Assembly: GCA_964019055.1 (NCBI GenBank)
Contig: OZ025218.1
Coordinates: 10,176,486 to 10,240,485 of the forward strand
Direction: 5' to 3'
Source of the DNA: Anthopleura xanthogrammica
Lineage: Eukaryota; Cnidaria; Anthozoa; Actiniaria; Actiniidae
DNA length: 64,000 bases
Of the stretch, positions 26,587-40,088 are shown piece after piece (positions within the stretch are counted from its first letter, which is position 1; every line of letters begins with the position of its first letter). The notes beneath the pieces were generated by a model. The model saw nothing but the letters and a program-made list of their open reading frames with translations. It did not search any database and was not told the origin of the DNA. The position numbers and the translations under genes were made by a program.

Positions 26587-28288
26587 TGTCAGTTGCCTTT
26601 TTATAACATTGTGAAAAAACTGTATACGTTTGGGAACATTTCACCATGTACTTTTGAGTTAATTTCCTTTTGAAAATTAACGTACGCAAAATAAAAATTC
26701 TTCAAGTTTAGTAGTTGCGCATGCGCAAGCATACTCATTGCATTCTGAATATATTAAACAAGACCCTGCGGGCAGGGTAGACTGGGTTACCTGGACCGGG
26801 TGAGACCAGGGACAGGGGCAGGGGGAGGGGTCCTAGGGTGCCCTTGACCCACCCTTTGTGGAAAAAGAGTGATCAATTATAAAATAAGCTGACTGTAATT
26901 TGGTTTTTAATGTTTCTGATGTATCGTACTGTCGAGGCCCTCGTTTTCTTTTTTCGTCGTTTTTCAAAAGACAGTGAGAGACTGCCTACTATAAATGTAC
27001 AGTGAAAGCCATTTTGGAAAAAAAAGTTAAATCAAAAACTAAATCATCGAAAATACCCATTTTGGTGAAGTCCAACTTCCATATCCTTAATTCCGATTCC
27101 AGTCCGAGTTTTATCATACGTAATTAAGTCGCAGACGGAAAGTCGGCAAAGCGAGCTGACGGAGACATGTTTGCTTGAGGTCAGCATTATTTGTTTACCA
27201 CATGAATCCTTCGTTTAGAACGGTAAGACGAGCAAATAATTGCTCAAAACTACCCTCAGAATTGCTTTACATCTTACAATTTTCTATTTTCGTATATATT
27301 TGTAAATCAATCGACAGTTCGTAAATGTTTAACGAGTGAGTCGCGAGTTGAATGACTTTTATATAAGAGATCGATCTGAGAGTCAAAATCCATGCGTTCG
27401 ATTTAACAATATTTCTCATTACTCTTCAGTTCTTAATATCAAAATGAAAGCCCAAATAAACTTCGTTGTACCTCATGTTTATTTGTAGTAGTCTTGTTGA
27501 GTCAACCATTAAATATAGCATCCGAGAATCGGGTCGGTAAAACTCGAATGAAGTCAGGACGTCCCATCGGTTTGAGTTAGCTTGGAGCGCGTAGAAATTC
27601 TTTAATACAAGAATTAAATATCGGCCACGGCTAGCTTTTACCTTTTGTACTGGTACTACAGATAATACTGCTTTAGATAGCTGAGTCAAAGCACGAGTAG
27701 TTAATCAAAGTTAGCGGAGTTGCCGTGAGCAATGCAAATTCTTAAGATTAGAATTATCCTTGTTTACGAATAAATTAAAATTTCTGACTCGGCTCACTCT
27801 TTAATTACAGCAGTCAACGAAATAGAGCATGCGTAGACATTAATTTATGTCACGTGATACGCTAGCTCCGCCCTCTCTTAATTAGTTGGCAACGTAGTGA
27901 CATTGATTGACAGTTGGCACATGCTAATTGTTGGACTATAGACAGGAACCCTGTATCAGATGCCCACTAAGGACTGTTGGGTAAGGCCGCAATGACCCTC
28001 TGGGTAGTATTGCGCAACTTTGCCATTTTGTCGCGAAGGAATCAGAAAGAAAAAAAAACGAAGGTATTTTATGACTGGTTTACCACAGGTAACCCAGTAA
28101 TGAACTGTTTTGAACGTGCAAGTTTGTCAAAGTCGTATAAAAATCACTAAACACAAGGGTAGATTTCACGGAGCTTTATTTGCTGCTGCTTCTGTTGCTA
28201 CTGGTTTGAAATGATTGATAATTCTGGACAAAATGCGAGTAGTTTTTGTGACTCTTGGTGGAGGAAGAGTAAACTCTAGGGAGCCTCC
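26587..28288. other. Right part of the split TTAA element; no gene seen
   Basis: AT-rich, ending in GTAAACTCTAGGGAGCCTCC and TTAA. A G-rich block with CAGGG repeats lies at 26760-26850. The longest frames are short and unremarkable. Confidence 0.5.
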
Positions 28289-28292
28289 TTAA

Positions 28293-30020
28293 AAAAATCA
28301 AAACGCATCCCACATGGAAAAGAAGTGACCATGCGTGGTTAGTCGCAAGCAACACAATCGGCATTTCGGGTCTACTGGTCATAGCAAGAGGTTAATCAGC
28401 TAAGGTCTAGGGGCCGACTAACCTCTCCCTTAAGCTTCGACCGAGCATCCTGATCAGTCTGTAAATCCTCGATCGGATAGCAGTGTCGGGGCCGAAATCT
28501 CCTGCATAGCCGTAAATGCTTCGCGCTGCCATACTGCGTTACAGCACTGCGTCTGGAGGTATGGTTCTAGATCATTCTATCAAATCAAATCAAAATTATC
28601 CCAATCTCCAAAAAAATGTATTGTATGAATTAATTCAAGAAACAACGAAAACCAGTACAAGAAAGGGTTTTTCTTTTTATTAAACATTATTTCAATTAAC
28701 ACCAGAAAATCATCCTCTTTGCGCGCGATTCACAACAGCATGAGTGCATAGGTGCATACTTAGAAAATGATGTACTCTAGAATATCGTAAATATAGAATA
28801 AGGCACTTCCGAGACTAAATTAAATAATTCACAAAATGATATATATTTGATTTTTTTGATTTTTGATCAAAATAACCCACCACCATTTGATATACAAATT
28901 TGATAATTAGACTGACAAAATTTCGAGTGATTCCAGTTAACCCGTGATATTATCAACCTAACAGATATCAGTTATCTTTTTAATTCTATTCTTTTCTTTC
29001 GTATCCATTTGGTCGATTTATAACACTGGTGCAACATTGCGCGAGATATATTGCAGGACATGGCTTGCAACATTGCGCACAATGTTGCACCGCGCAATGT
29101 TGCACCGGTGTCCGCGGGTTTAGATTCTCTTCCACAGGTTTAATGAAATCACTCTAAATCCTAACAAACATAAATAAAATGATATGATTATTGACTTGGA
29201 ATTATATTAATGAAAAATCATCTAAAAATCTTGAAATTAATGTAAGTGTACGAAGCAGTAGAAGAATTGTCTGAAGAATAGAAAGCAGTATAACCACACA
29301 ACATGGCCGTCGATGACGTCATAAATACGCTTTTTTTCAAATGCTCAAAATGGACTAAGTGCCAAAAATGCTTTAGAATAGTTCCCTTCACAGTTCCCTG
29401 CGCCATCTTGAAAAGTCGTGCCTTTGCATCGAAGCGAGATGAGACGACCTCGCAATGATAGAGACATGTGAATAATTGTCCAAGGTGATAAAAATGGTTT
29501 CTATCATCGCAAGGTCACCTGATGTTTCGATTCGATGCAAAGGCACGGTTAACTTTCAAGATGGCGCAGCACAGGGAACTTTGAAGAGGACTAGTAGAAT
29601 GAGATGGCAAGTGAAGCTTATCAGTTTAGTGAAAAATTCGATAACTTTATCACACCAAATTTTCAGACTATTTTTGACCCGCAAAGCATTGTGGTTGATA
29701 CTGGGTTCCCATCCTTTTCAGCAGATGGGGTGACGTAATACTTGTTACGTCAGTTCCCCGTCAATCATTCAAAAAACGCTCTTGTCTGTCCTTTCCTGAG
29801 TCAATCAAAAAATAGAAAACGCGCACGCGTGCTGTGTGCTCTCATACAGCACGCGCGCCGACCAATCAGAAAGCGAGATTTATGACACCTATTTTAAAAA
29901 GTGTTATACAAACAGTTTGGAGAATGGTACATATCGAAACTTTCTCCATACTCACGTTTTAAACTAAACCTAATTTAAACCTTGTTTTAGTAAGAAAATT
30001 TATTCTTTCCATCTTATCAG
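28293..30020. other. Intergenic region with palindromic repeats
   Basis: No gene recognised. Contains GCAACATTGCGC-type palindromic repeats at 29025-29108 (related motifs recur at 44450-44550 and 55860-56010) and a MITE at 29380-29590. The rest is AT-rich unique-looking sequence. Confidence 0.5.
29380..29590. mobile_element. MITE family M1, copy 1 (about 210 bp)
   Basis: Termini read AGTTCCCTTCACAGTTCCCT and, inverted, near 29550-29590 (CTTTCAAGATGGCGCAG...AGGGAACT). Inside are inverted GTGCCTTTGCATCGA copies. The core is the reverse complement of the core of 62379-62593. Confidence 0.75.
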
Positions 30021-30173
30021 CGTCACAAAAACTAGATCGCCACGTGTGACCACCCGTGCGACAATGCTCGCGCACGGTGAGATTCGTAGGGTGCGACTTT
30101 TTGCGACATCGCCGGCGACGTCGCAAGCAACGTCGCACGGGTGGTCACACGGTGCGATCTAGTTTTTGTGACG
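30021..30173. mobile_element. Palindromic MITE, 153 bp (CGTCACAAAAACTAGATCGC)
   Basis: Outer ends are inverted repeats of about 40 bp: CGTCACAAAAACTAGATCGC at the left and its complement at the right, then GTGTGACCACCCGTGCGAC inside. A GTCGC-rich core. The whole unit could fold into one hairpin. Confidence 0.8.
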
Positions 30174-30341
30174 CGCATGTGTCTGCACCTTTACTGTGTT
30201 ATATAAAAACTATGGTTTCAATATCTTTTGCTTATCCTCTAACATTTTCTTTCCACAAGCTCTCTCTATAGGATCCAATACGATGACCAACCAATATAAG
30301 ACCTTGATATCTGGTCAACGCAGCCATAGTTCCTGGCCATT

Positions 30342-33300
30342 TTATTTAGTACCATTCTGTATTGGTTTCATTACTGGGTCCTTGGTGTTGTACATACAGT
30401 CTAAGAAACCACATGCTAGCTCTGACACCATAGAACGATCTGGAATGTTCTGGGCCATACCATATATGGCACCCTAGACATACAAATAATACCATTAGGG
30501 TTTTCGTTCTTACCCTCCCCTTCCTCCAAATTTGAGGTGTGATTTTGACGCAATCCATTCCTCCCTCCCTCCCTCCCCCCCTCCCTCCCTCCCTCCCTCC
30601 CTCCCCCCCTCCCTCCCTCCCTCCCTGCCCCCTTTCTTTTCTCACTCCTATCGCCTGGACTTCCTTTCATCCATCATCCATCCACTCATCTCTTCCTCCC
30701 TCCCTCCCTGCCCCCTTTCTTTTCTCACTCCTATTGCCTGGACTTCCTTTCATCTGTCATCCATCCACCCATCCCTCATTCCCTGCCTCCCAAAGGCGGG
30801 ATCAATCCTGGCAACACCGATTCAAGTGAACATCAAACACGTCTTATTATCTACTGTAATCTACTTTAATCTATTTCTTACCATTCCAGCGGTCTTTGCA
30901 TTTGGATCATTGATCAGTTTTGCAGTACATTCTCTACAATCCTTCAAGAACTTTTCGACTACTCCTGGCTGGGTGCTCAGTAGGGTAACACAGAAATGAA
31001 TCCTGGAAAACAAAACAAATTATCAGTCATAAGAATTGACGAAGACGAATGGACAAGAAACAAGAAATTTGAACCATTTCATAGTTTAGGAAGTCCCCTT
31101 TGGAACGTCATTGGACTCAAATCAGGAAGATTGAAATTATGTTGAATGAGAAAATATTGAAGATTCGTCATTAAACTTTGAGTGACTGTGAAGAAATTAT
31201 TTTACAGATGTTGGTGATGACGATGGTGGGTGCAGGAGCATTCTGATTGGACAAGGTAGGAATCAAGCACTGTGATTGGTTAAAATGATGTCATCATTTA
31301 GGTGACATCATGACTGTAGAATATCTGAAAGCCGACCCCCCCCCCCCCCCCCCTCACCAACACACATACACAAAATAAATCTAAAAAGATAAATAATAAC
31401 AGAGTGAATATATATACTTACGCTGCTGGTTTTTGGAGAGAGTTCAAGCACCATCCACGTTCAGTGAGTTGAGTTCCAAGTGCATAGATATTGAAATCAT
31501 TGGATCCAAATGCTACAACACTGACTTTAGGATCACCGAAGACGAACAAGCCCTTGATCTTGCTGAGACTAGAAAAGTAAAGAAAAAAAGTAAAAAGTAA
31601 AATAAAAAGTAAAATAACAAACAAAGCATTAATAATACAAAGATTTTATCAAAAGGGAAATTTTGTTTTCAGTTACCCTTTCTGTATTTGTTCTCTTGTT
31701 TCTATGACCTTCTTTGTGCACTCTACATATCCTAGAAAAGAGAACAGATTTGAAAGATTAACGAGTCAAGCACAGTAATTATTGGATGGTTGCCAAACTT
31801 AATGCTTTGTGATTGGTTCACATTAGAAACCATTAACGAGTCAAGAACTGTGATTGGATGGTTGCACACCTTAATGCTTTGTGATTGGTTCACATTGGAA
31901 ACCATTTATGAGTCAAGAACTGTGATTGGATGGTTGCACACCTTAATGCTTTGTGATTGGTTCACATTGGAAACCATTAACGAGTCAAGAACTGTGATTG
32001 GATGGTTGCACACCTTAATGCTTTGTGATTGGTTCACATTAGAAACCATTTATGAGTCAAGAACTGTGATTGGATGGTTGCCCGCCTGATGCTTTGTGAT
32101 TGGTTCACATTGGAAACCATTAACGAGTCAAGAACTGTGATTGGATGGTTGCCCGCCTTAATGCTTTGTGATTGGTTCACATTGGAAACCATTAATGAAT
32201 CAAGAACTGTGATTGGATGGTTGCACACCTTAATGCTTTGTGATTGGTTCACATTAGAAACCATTAATGAGTCAAGAACTGTGATTGGATGGTTGCCCGC
32301 CTTAATGCTTTGTGATTGGTTCACATTGGAAACCATTAATGAGTCAAGAACTGTGATTGGATGGTTGCACACCTTAATGCTTTGTGATTGGTTCACATTA
32401 GAAACCATTAACGAGTCAAGAACTGTGATTGGATGGTTGCACACCTTAATGCTTTGTGATTGGTTCACATTGGAAACCATTAACGAGTCAAGAACTGTGA
32501 TTGGATGGTTGCACACCTTAATGCTTTGTGATTGGTTCACATTGGAAACCATTAACGAGTCAAGAACTGTGATTGGATGGTTGCACACCTTAATGCTTTG
32601 TGATTGGTTCACATTAGAAACCATTTATGAGTCAAGAACTGTGATTGGATGGTTGCCCGCCTGATGCTTTGTGATTGGTTCACATTGGAAACCATTAACG
32701 AGTCAAGAACTGTGATTGGATGGTTGCCCGCCTTAATGCTTTGTGATTGGTTCACATTGGAAACCATTAATGAATCAAGAACTGTGATTGGATGGTTGCA
32801 CACCTTAATGCTTTGTGATTGGTTCACATTAGAAACCATTAATGAGTCAAGAACTGTGATTGGATGGTTGCCCGCCTTAATGCTTTGTGATTGGTTCACA
32901 TTGGAAACCATTAATGAGTCAAGAACTGTGATTGGATGGTTGCCCGCCTTAATGCTTTGTGATTGGTTCACATTGGAAACCATTAACGAGTCAAGAACTG
33001 TGATTGGATGGTTGCACACCTTAATGCTTTGTGATTGGTTCACATTAGAAACCATTTATGAGTCAAGAACTGTGATTGGATGTTTGCACACCTTAATGTT
33101 TTGTGATTGGTTCACATTAGAAACCATTTATGAGTCAAGAACTGTGATTGGATGTTTGCACACCTTAATGTTTTGTGATTGGTTCACATTAGAAACCATT
33201 TATGAGTCAAGAACTGTGATTGGATGTTTGCACACCTTAATGCTTTGTGATTGGTTCACATTAGAAACCATTTATGAGTCAAGAACTGTGATTGGATGTT

Positions 33301-36300
33301 TGCACACCTTAATGCTTTGTGATTGGTTCACATTGGAAACCATTTATGAGTCAAGAACTGTGATTGGATGGTTGCACACCTTAATGTTTTGTGATTGGTT
33401 CACATTGGAAACCATTAATGAGTCAAGAACTGTGATTGGATGGTTGCACACCTTAATGCTTTGTGATTGGTTCACATTGGAAACCATTTATGAGTCAAGA
33501 ACTGTGATTGGATGTTTGCACACCTTAATGTTTTGTGATTGGTTCACATTGGAAACCATTAATGAGTCAAGAACTGTGATTGGATAGTGCACGCCTTCAG
33601 ATTTTCTCCATTTTTCTTACCTGTTTCACCCATATACATCATGGCGGCCCAAGTAGCTGCGATTATTCCACCAGGACGACTGCCAGGGATGGAAGGACAG
33701 GCATAAATGCCACCAGGCCAGTCAGGAGCAACGAAAAACTAAAACAAAAACACATTTTCCTTAAAACTATAGATTTGGTAACTGAGGTCCAATCATCTTG
33801 CCTTATTTCCTGAACTGCAAGATAACCCTTTATGGGAGGCAATGGAGCAAAAGGCATAAATAATTCAAACTTGTTGTCACTAGACAAAACAGGATGAGAA
33901 AGTATTTGTATATGGCTGATGTTTCATGTATACTATATGCTTCTCAGTTGAGCTTGGAAAGACCGAAGTTTTGTCATGAAGTTTTGTCGTTGAAAAGTGC
34001 ATGTTGTCAGGGGCAACGTCAAAAGTACATTCAATAGGAAAGCAGCAATTAAGCTCCTAAATTATTCCAATATACGATTTAATACTTTTGATTTTGCCCC
34101 TGACTACATGCCCTTTTAAAAGACAAAACTTTGTAACAAAACTTTGGTTGTTCCAAGTTCAACTGAGAGCCATAGTAATATCTACCTGAAAGTGTCTGAG
34201 ATCTTTGTTACTGTACAACACCACAGAAGATCCCTTGGGTGAGTATCCATACTGAAATGAGACATCATTGGTATTAAACTTTAGCATTCATGAAAGTAAA
34301 AGTTAACATCTCCATCCCTGGATGGGACACCAGTTCATTATGATGTTACAAAACAGTACCTTGTGAGTATCAGCTGATACACTAGTGACGCCATCCACAC
34401 TAAAGTCAAAAGGTGGCAGACGATACCTAATGGAACACCCCAAAAAAAGGATATGATTAGTACTTTGTAATAATAGCAGAGGATAGGGAGAGGGTGGAAG
34501 AGATCCCAGCCCATCTTTTGTGATGGATTCTTTTGTAACATTATTGCCACCATATATAAGTGTGGTATTGCATGGTAGGGTGTCGGTAGGGTGTCAGTAG
34601 GTTGTTGGTAGGTTGTCAGTAGGATATTGGTAGGGTGCCAGTAGGGTGTCGGTAGGGTGTCGGTAGGGTGTCAGTGGGGTGTTGTCAGGGTGTCAGTAGG
34701 GTGTTGGTAGGGCCTAAGTAGGTGTTGGTAGGTTGTTGGTAGGTTGATGGTAGGGTGTCAGTAGAATGTTGTTAGGGTTTTATTAGGGTGTCAGTTGGGT
34801 GCTGTTAGGGTATAAGTAGGTTGTTGGTAGGGTGTCCGTACATAGTTTGATGTTGATACGGGTAATTTGGTAGGATATTGCTTATGGTTATCCTTATGGT
34901 GTCAGAAAGGTAACTGTAGGTTATTGGTTGACGTAATATACTGTACATGTACAGTAGACCTACCCAGCTTTTGCCATAAATGGAACTAAGAATCCACCAA
35001 GACAGGAGTCAACATGCATACCAATGTTATACCTCTTAGCAAGCTAAAACAGAAACATTTGAAATGTGAGTGTATAATGCATATACTAGGTGGACGTAAA
35101 CATTATAAACATTGCCATTGTGATGTTAATGTGCCAACCATTCTAACAGTAGGTTTTGTCACCTTGCTTTGAATTAACCAATTGTTTACACTTTAGATAA
35201 CAATCAATCAAAAAAATTATGTCATAATACTTTTACCCATTTACTCCTTACCTTGGCCATTTCCTCTATTGGGTCCATAATACCATGGGGAAATTGAGGA
35301 GCTGAGCCAGCAATCTATTTAAAATAATATATGAAATCAGTAAGACAAATAAGAAATACACTTGCTGGCATGTGATTGCAGAAAAAGAATAGGATGAAAG
35401 TAAGAATTAGAAAAAGCTACACATGTGTGTAGCCAACCAATACTTACAGCAATGGTGTTGCCATTTATTGCTCTTTTAACAGCCTGAATGGAAAAAAGTC
35501 AAGCAAAATGATAAGAAATATGGTTGACAAAAATGCCCATGAACTGGTAAAATTTCAACAGTACTTGTTATCAGCAAGTTAGCTAGCTTACCCTAATATC
35601 AACCATCCATGTTTTTTCATCTACAGCTACATGAACAAGTTTGAAACCAAAATAATGAGCAGCCTAAAAAAAACCACATGATGTAAGCGGTATAAATATA
35701 CTACTGTAAACCATAAAGCCCATGACCAGCCAAGATCAGCCTAAGATGCATATTTGGCTTGACAAGTGCCAATATTGGCCACACATTTTCTATTTACCAG
35801 CAACTATTTTGATTATTTTTTAACATTATGTTTTAACATTTATATTTCAATTATGTACAAAAGTGTGTACCTTATCAAAAGCAGCATGGACAGTTACTGG
35901 TGCAATACTGCAACAAACATGACACAATTAATATCACAGCAACTGATGGGTTGCAATAATTCAATAATCAAAATTCAGTAATTCAAATAAAATCTCTAAC
36001 TCTTTTAATTACATTTCAGGTTTTTTAATTCCTCGGTCATGCGCCCAATCTCTGTATGACTTGCAGGCTAATAGTATACTCTCTGTTCCTCCACCAGTCA
36101 TCTACATGTAGGATAGCAAACAAAAATAAGCTACCATGGAAAACAGTATCCTTAATAACAAACATGAACTGCAGATTCCATACATCAGTTTACTGGTTAG
36201 ATACAACAAATGCGTGGGAGAGATAATGGGTCTTAAAGAATTTTCTTCTTGGGCATATATATATAAGGCACTTCTATATAATGGTCCAGACTCAGGAAGG

Positions 36301-39300
36301 CATCTAGTGCCTCAGATATTCATTTATTTAAATTTTAAACAACTTACAGTTCCACAAGCTTCTTCTCCTCCATTAAACATAGCAATAGTCATTTGGACAA
36401 CTTCAGCTTCCATCTTCCTCACTAAAAAAAACAGACACTTGTTTTAGACTCTGAATAAAGAAAGAATATTGCAGAACAGGAATGTAATTCAAGTATGGAA
36501 ATCAGCCCTTTATCACATTCTATTGGTAATACGTGAGGACTTTCACTGCTATATAACACCCTACCCATAAGCTCTTCAGTCTACATACAGACAATGTGAC
36601 TTGTAACCTACCATCAGGAAAGACATCAGGATGAAGGGGATTTGACCAGGCAAACTTAGCATAAACCTAATAAATTTATACAAGAAAGACAAGATTAAAA
36701 AAAATAACAAGCAACAAGAAACAGGCCATGAACCCACTAGGAGGGACTGATTTGTCTGGCTATAAAATAAAAGCCTATCAGGTTTAAATTTTTGTCTGAG
36801 TTTACTGCCAGCTTTGCAGGCCTCCAGTCAATTAAGAAAGAAAGCCCCCTCCCCCCCTCCCCCTCCTCCATCCCACACACACACACACAAAACTACTGTA
36901 AACTCTGAATGATGCATTCATCACAAATAACTTACTTTGGTCAAAACTTCTGTCAGGTCTTTGCCTCCATTGTACACTGTCCCAGATACATGACCAGCTT
37001 CCCAGTCAATCTCAACTGCAATAGTACAACAGTATCATATCAATACCATGATATATTCTTAACTATCATATACATAATACCTATCAGTCCATGTATGCAT
37101 GGTTATAGGAATTAGCTACTTACCCATTTTTCCATATTTATCTATTTCACTCATTAGTTCTCTCTAAAAAAAATAGATGACCAATAATAATTAACATCTA
37201 TAAGTACTGTAGATGCATATCACAGCACAACTGTAATCAGTAATATTATTTTCACATTCTGACTTGATACATAAACAACACTTGAAGATAAAATTTGTAT
37301 CTCCGCGCGACCATGTAATGTTCTGCTTATTATATGAAATCTTCAATAAAAAATAATGGAGAATTTGACTTTGGTCGAAATTTGACACCACCAGTGTTGA
37401 TAAAAATCGTATCCCCACTGGCCACTGGTGGGAGTGGGGATATCAATTTTATCATTTTGATGTCACTCAATATCACACTCTATTTCATATAATAATTGTA
37501 TATATGACATTTGCACCAATTTTATAATATACAAAGACACAAACCTCTTTCAGGCCTTTATATGGTAACTGTAAAAAAAAAGAAATATCACTGTAAGTAT
37601 TTAAATTATTTGTACAACTGCAAGGGATTCTTTAAGACTGTTATTTTTACAGTGCATCTTTAGTAAGGAAAAACAGTGGAAGCTGTGAAAACTGAATGTT
37701 TCAACATCTTATTTATTATTTAACTTGCACTTCTTATATAGTAACGAAGAAAATATAGTAACATTTACAAAAACTCAGTTTCTATGGAAATTGGCTTGTT
37801 TTCAGCCAATCAGAGCATGTGTTATATCTTGGATGTTCAAATTACCTTGGTTCGGTATGTTTGCCCTTCATGTAATGGAAAAGCCATTTGCTCCATGTCA
37901 TCTAATGTTTTTGCCATCTCAGCATTAATCTAAACGCACACAAAAATATATATAATTATATTAATACTGTATACTGAAACAATATCTGAGCTTCTCATGC
38001 AGCTAACTCACAAATCAAGTTTGAATTTAGTATGTTAATTTTTTCAGAAGGAGGAAAACTGGAGATTTGGACCCAAAGTAAAGCCCTTGAATCAAGAGAT
38101 TGGAGAGACCTAACAAACTCTACTCAAATGTTGTGCAGCTAGAGTACGGGAATCAAACCTGAGACCTCAGAGGTTAGAGGCAAGGACCACCCAGGATTCT
38201 CAAATAAATAGCTGACTTAATTACCTTATCTTTGATAATTGGAAGCCTTCTAATGATTCTAAATGTTTTCTTCTTTATTCTTGAATAAAAACCTAGAATA
38301 TAGAAAACCTCACACTTAATAAAAATTCTATAAGTGGCTTAAACTGTGGAATAAAATGTTGGAACTTACTTTCATCTTGGAAGAAAATCCAGTTTATTAA
38401 CCAGCGCAAGATTTCGAATGCAAGAAAAACGCCAAAACAAATAGACACTGTGTTTACCACAATCTGTAAAAATTAGAAAATTGCAAAATATTTTCTTCAT
38501 TTATTGACATTAAATATATGCATAAAAAATATTAAGGTATGTGTGATGTACATATATTTATTACTGGTTTCAATTTCAATAGATTCATACCATACCCCTT
38601 TCAAAATGATGATTAACTTCAATACGACAAGGCTAATAGGAAAATACAAAATCCCAAAATTCATCATGAAAAAGAGGGATTTCTATCGCATTTTTCCTGG
38701 TAGCCCTGCATCTAAGATAATTTCGAAAAGGGGTCTATAAGATGTACTGTAAAGGTCACTGGCCACCAGGGCCATGATAGAGAGGCTTAGAGGGCCAGTA
38801 ATAAGTGATACGTGTATTTCAATCATTCATGTACTGTATATCATAAAATCTGGCTGTCATGATAAATTTACATATCATAAATAGATATTGTTTATGGAAT
38901 ACTAGAGGTAGTTCGATTACGGGTGGAGAGAAATATTTCGAAATAAAGTATAAAGCTCTTCAAGCTTACAAATAGTTTTAAACAAGAGGTCAAATTCTTT
39001 TTGTAATTTTTATGCTTCAATTTAGAGATACAATAAAATATAAATTCAAAATAAGGTTGTTCAAGATATACTTGCTAAAGTATTAAATAAATATAAAAGA
39101 AATAAGGATCAAACAGTAATAGCGTTATGCAATATATTTCCTTCAAGGGCCAAATGCCAATAATATAATTTGACACGCATAAACTAAGGTCTTAACATCA
39201 AAAATTTACTCAAAAACCAGGAATAAGCTCCGATCTTTGACCAAGAACAGAGTGCAAGAACCACATACCTCCCAAGCCTCCATTCCTCGTGTCCATCGGT

Positions 39301-39504
39301 GGATATGACGCCTTGCTTCAGCAAGATAAAAGACGAAAGTCCACTGCAAGAGAAAGAAAGAAAATTTCACCGACAAATTCACTTATAATTTCAAGATAAG
39401 CTTACATTTTTTCTACGTACACAAATTTCATTCCAGTGTAAATATTCTGGTAAATGTGGCTCTACTTTCTTGAGAAATAGTTCCCAAACATTTGTCTCGA
39501 ACAT
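30342..39504 (-). CDS. SGPL1: Sphingosine-1-phosphate lyase, 23 exons
   Basis: PLP enzyme of the ER membrane that cleaves sphingosine 1-phosphate to hexadecenal and phosphoethanolamine. Exons (about, minus strand): 39421-39504, 39269-39343, 38370-38465, 38227-38295, 37845-37930, 37548-37572, 37127-37163, 36934-37018, 36612-36668, 36346-36420, 36032-36102, 35875-35910, 35592-35662, 35445-35484, 35253-35315, 34965-35043, 34365-34428, 34187-34253, 33621-33737, 31677-31731, 31423-31569, 30883-31012 and 30342-30473. Start [10 protein letters not shown]; one N-terminal membrane helix in exon 3; [31 protein letters not shown]; the PLP lysine in [31 protein letters not shown]; and C-terminal [16 protein letters not shown] ending at a TAA at 30342-30344. 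Matches the human gene in order and length. Shares a 584-bp head-to-head intergenic gap with the dehydrogenase gene at 40089. Confidence 0.96.
30555..30780. repeat. (CCCT)n pyrimidine-rich array
   Basis: CCCTCCCTCC-type repeats followed by two copies of a 70-bp block (CCCCTTTCTTTTCTCACTCC at about 30630 and 30711). Intron of SGPL1. Confidence 0.85.
31766..33590. repeat. 72-bp minisatellite, about 25 units, with an 8-unit higher-order repeat
   Basis: Unit: AATGCTTTGTGATTGGTTCA, then AACCATTAACGAGTCAAGAA, then CTGTGATTGGATGGTTGCAC. Period 72 bp. A 71-bp variant unit with GCCCGCCTGATGC at about 32084 and again at 32659 marks a 575-bp higher-order duplication. Because 72 is divisible by three, both strands are open for hundreds of bases, but the array lies wholly in the SGPL1 intron between 31731 and 33621. 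Each unit carries two GATTGG (inverted CCAAT) motifs. Confidence 0.95.
34565..34850. repeat. Short-period GGTAGGGTGTC minisatellite
   Basis: About 25 degenerate 11-bp units (GGTAGGGTGTC, GTTGGTAGG, GTCAGTAGG). Intron of SGPL1. Confidence 0.85.
38040..38205 (-). mobile_element. tRNA-derived SINE copy, degraded
   Basis: Shares GGAGGAAAACTGGAGA, AAGCCCTTGAATCAAGAG, CTCTACTCA and GGAATCAAACCTGAGACCTC with the copies at 53390, 61710 and 63280. The tRNA-like head is at the right end, so the SINE is on the minus strand. Intron of SGPL1. Confidence 0.65.
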
Positions 39505-40088
39505 GTTGAAATTTTAACCCGATCGGACGAAGAGAAGGAAGAGAAAATGACTTTTTTTGAAGAGTCGTTCATCTATCACTCACTCACGTGATTATCATTC
39601 ATGATTGCACAATGAATTGGTCAGGAGGGAGGGAGGGGGGGGGGGCAATTGACGAAATCTCTCCCAATGATTTACCGGTAATATTTAATTCCTGAATATA
39701 ATTCCTTAAAAACAAAAAAGCATATTAATTGATTTACTTTTGAACAAAATAGTTTTAAACGACGAGAGAAAACAAGCCTTTTGGGGGCTCATTTCCGACT
39801 ATTTTTACCACAGGTAGCCCAAATAATAATTCAGACCAACAAAAGCCCAGTTATGATTATTTGCCATTTTTTATTGTTTCGTATGATTTATATTACAACT
39901 TTAAAGATATGATTTGAAAATTTGGTTATCTTTAATACAGTTCATGCAGTGCACCAAAATTCGTTGGGACCCATTCCCCCTCGGCACGTCAGCTGTCGCA
40001 TATATTCACCAAACACTCGGATTGGGTTTCAAACCGGTGAAGGAATTTTGATCCTCTAGGAAATCCACGGCCGATTTCCACTGACGCT
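39505..40088. promoter_or_regulatory. Bidirectional intergenic region SGPL1 / dehydrogenase
   Basis: Only 584 bp separate two divergent start codons. Contains a G-run (39632-39644) and no recognised gene. Divergent promoter inferred from position. Confidence 0.45.

Larger units (their letters stand above)
9400..28288. mobile_element. Split TTAA-flanked (Kolobok-like) non-autonomous element hosting the Polinton
   Basis: The 20-bp sequence GGAGGCTCCCTAGAGTTTAC begins at 9400, and its exact reverse complement ends at 28288. Each is immediately flanked outside by TTAA (9396-9399, 28289-28292). TTAA duplications with short TIRs are the signature of Kolobok and piggyBac elements. Removing the Polinton and one CATTT copy leaves an element of about 2085 bp with no recognisable transposase. 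The halves are 9400-9782 and 26582-28288. The alternative is two unrelated ends of the same family. Confidence 0.6.

Noticed and set aside
27426..27689. 87-codon minus-strand frame
   Set aside because: No recognisable domain, no splice context, and it lies inside the split TTAA element.
28440..28570. Possible small structural RNA (5S rRNA-like) in a GC-richer stretch
   Set aside because: No match to the 5S internal control region or to other RNA motifs that I could recognise.
31790..33587. Long repetitive frames on both strands (for example 312 codons of a 24-residue repeat)
   Set aside because: The 72-bp period keeps frames open on both strands. The array is inside an SGPL1 intron and lacks its own gene signals.
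31766..33590. Possible CRISPR-like array
   Set aside because: The units are contiguous 72-bp tandem copies without unique spacers, in an animal gene intron.
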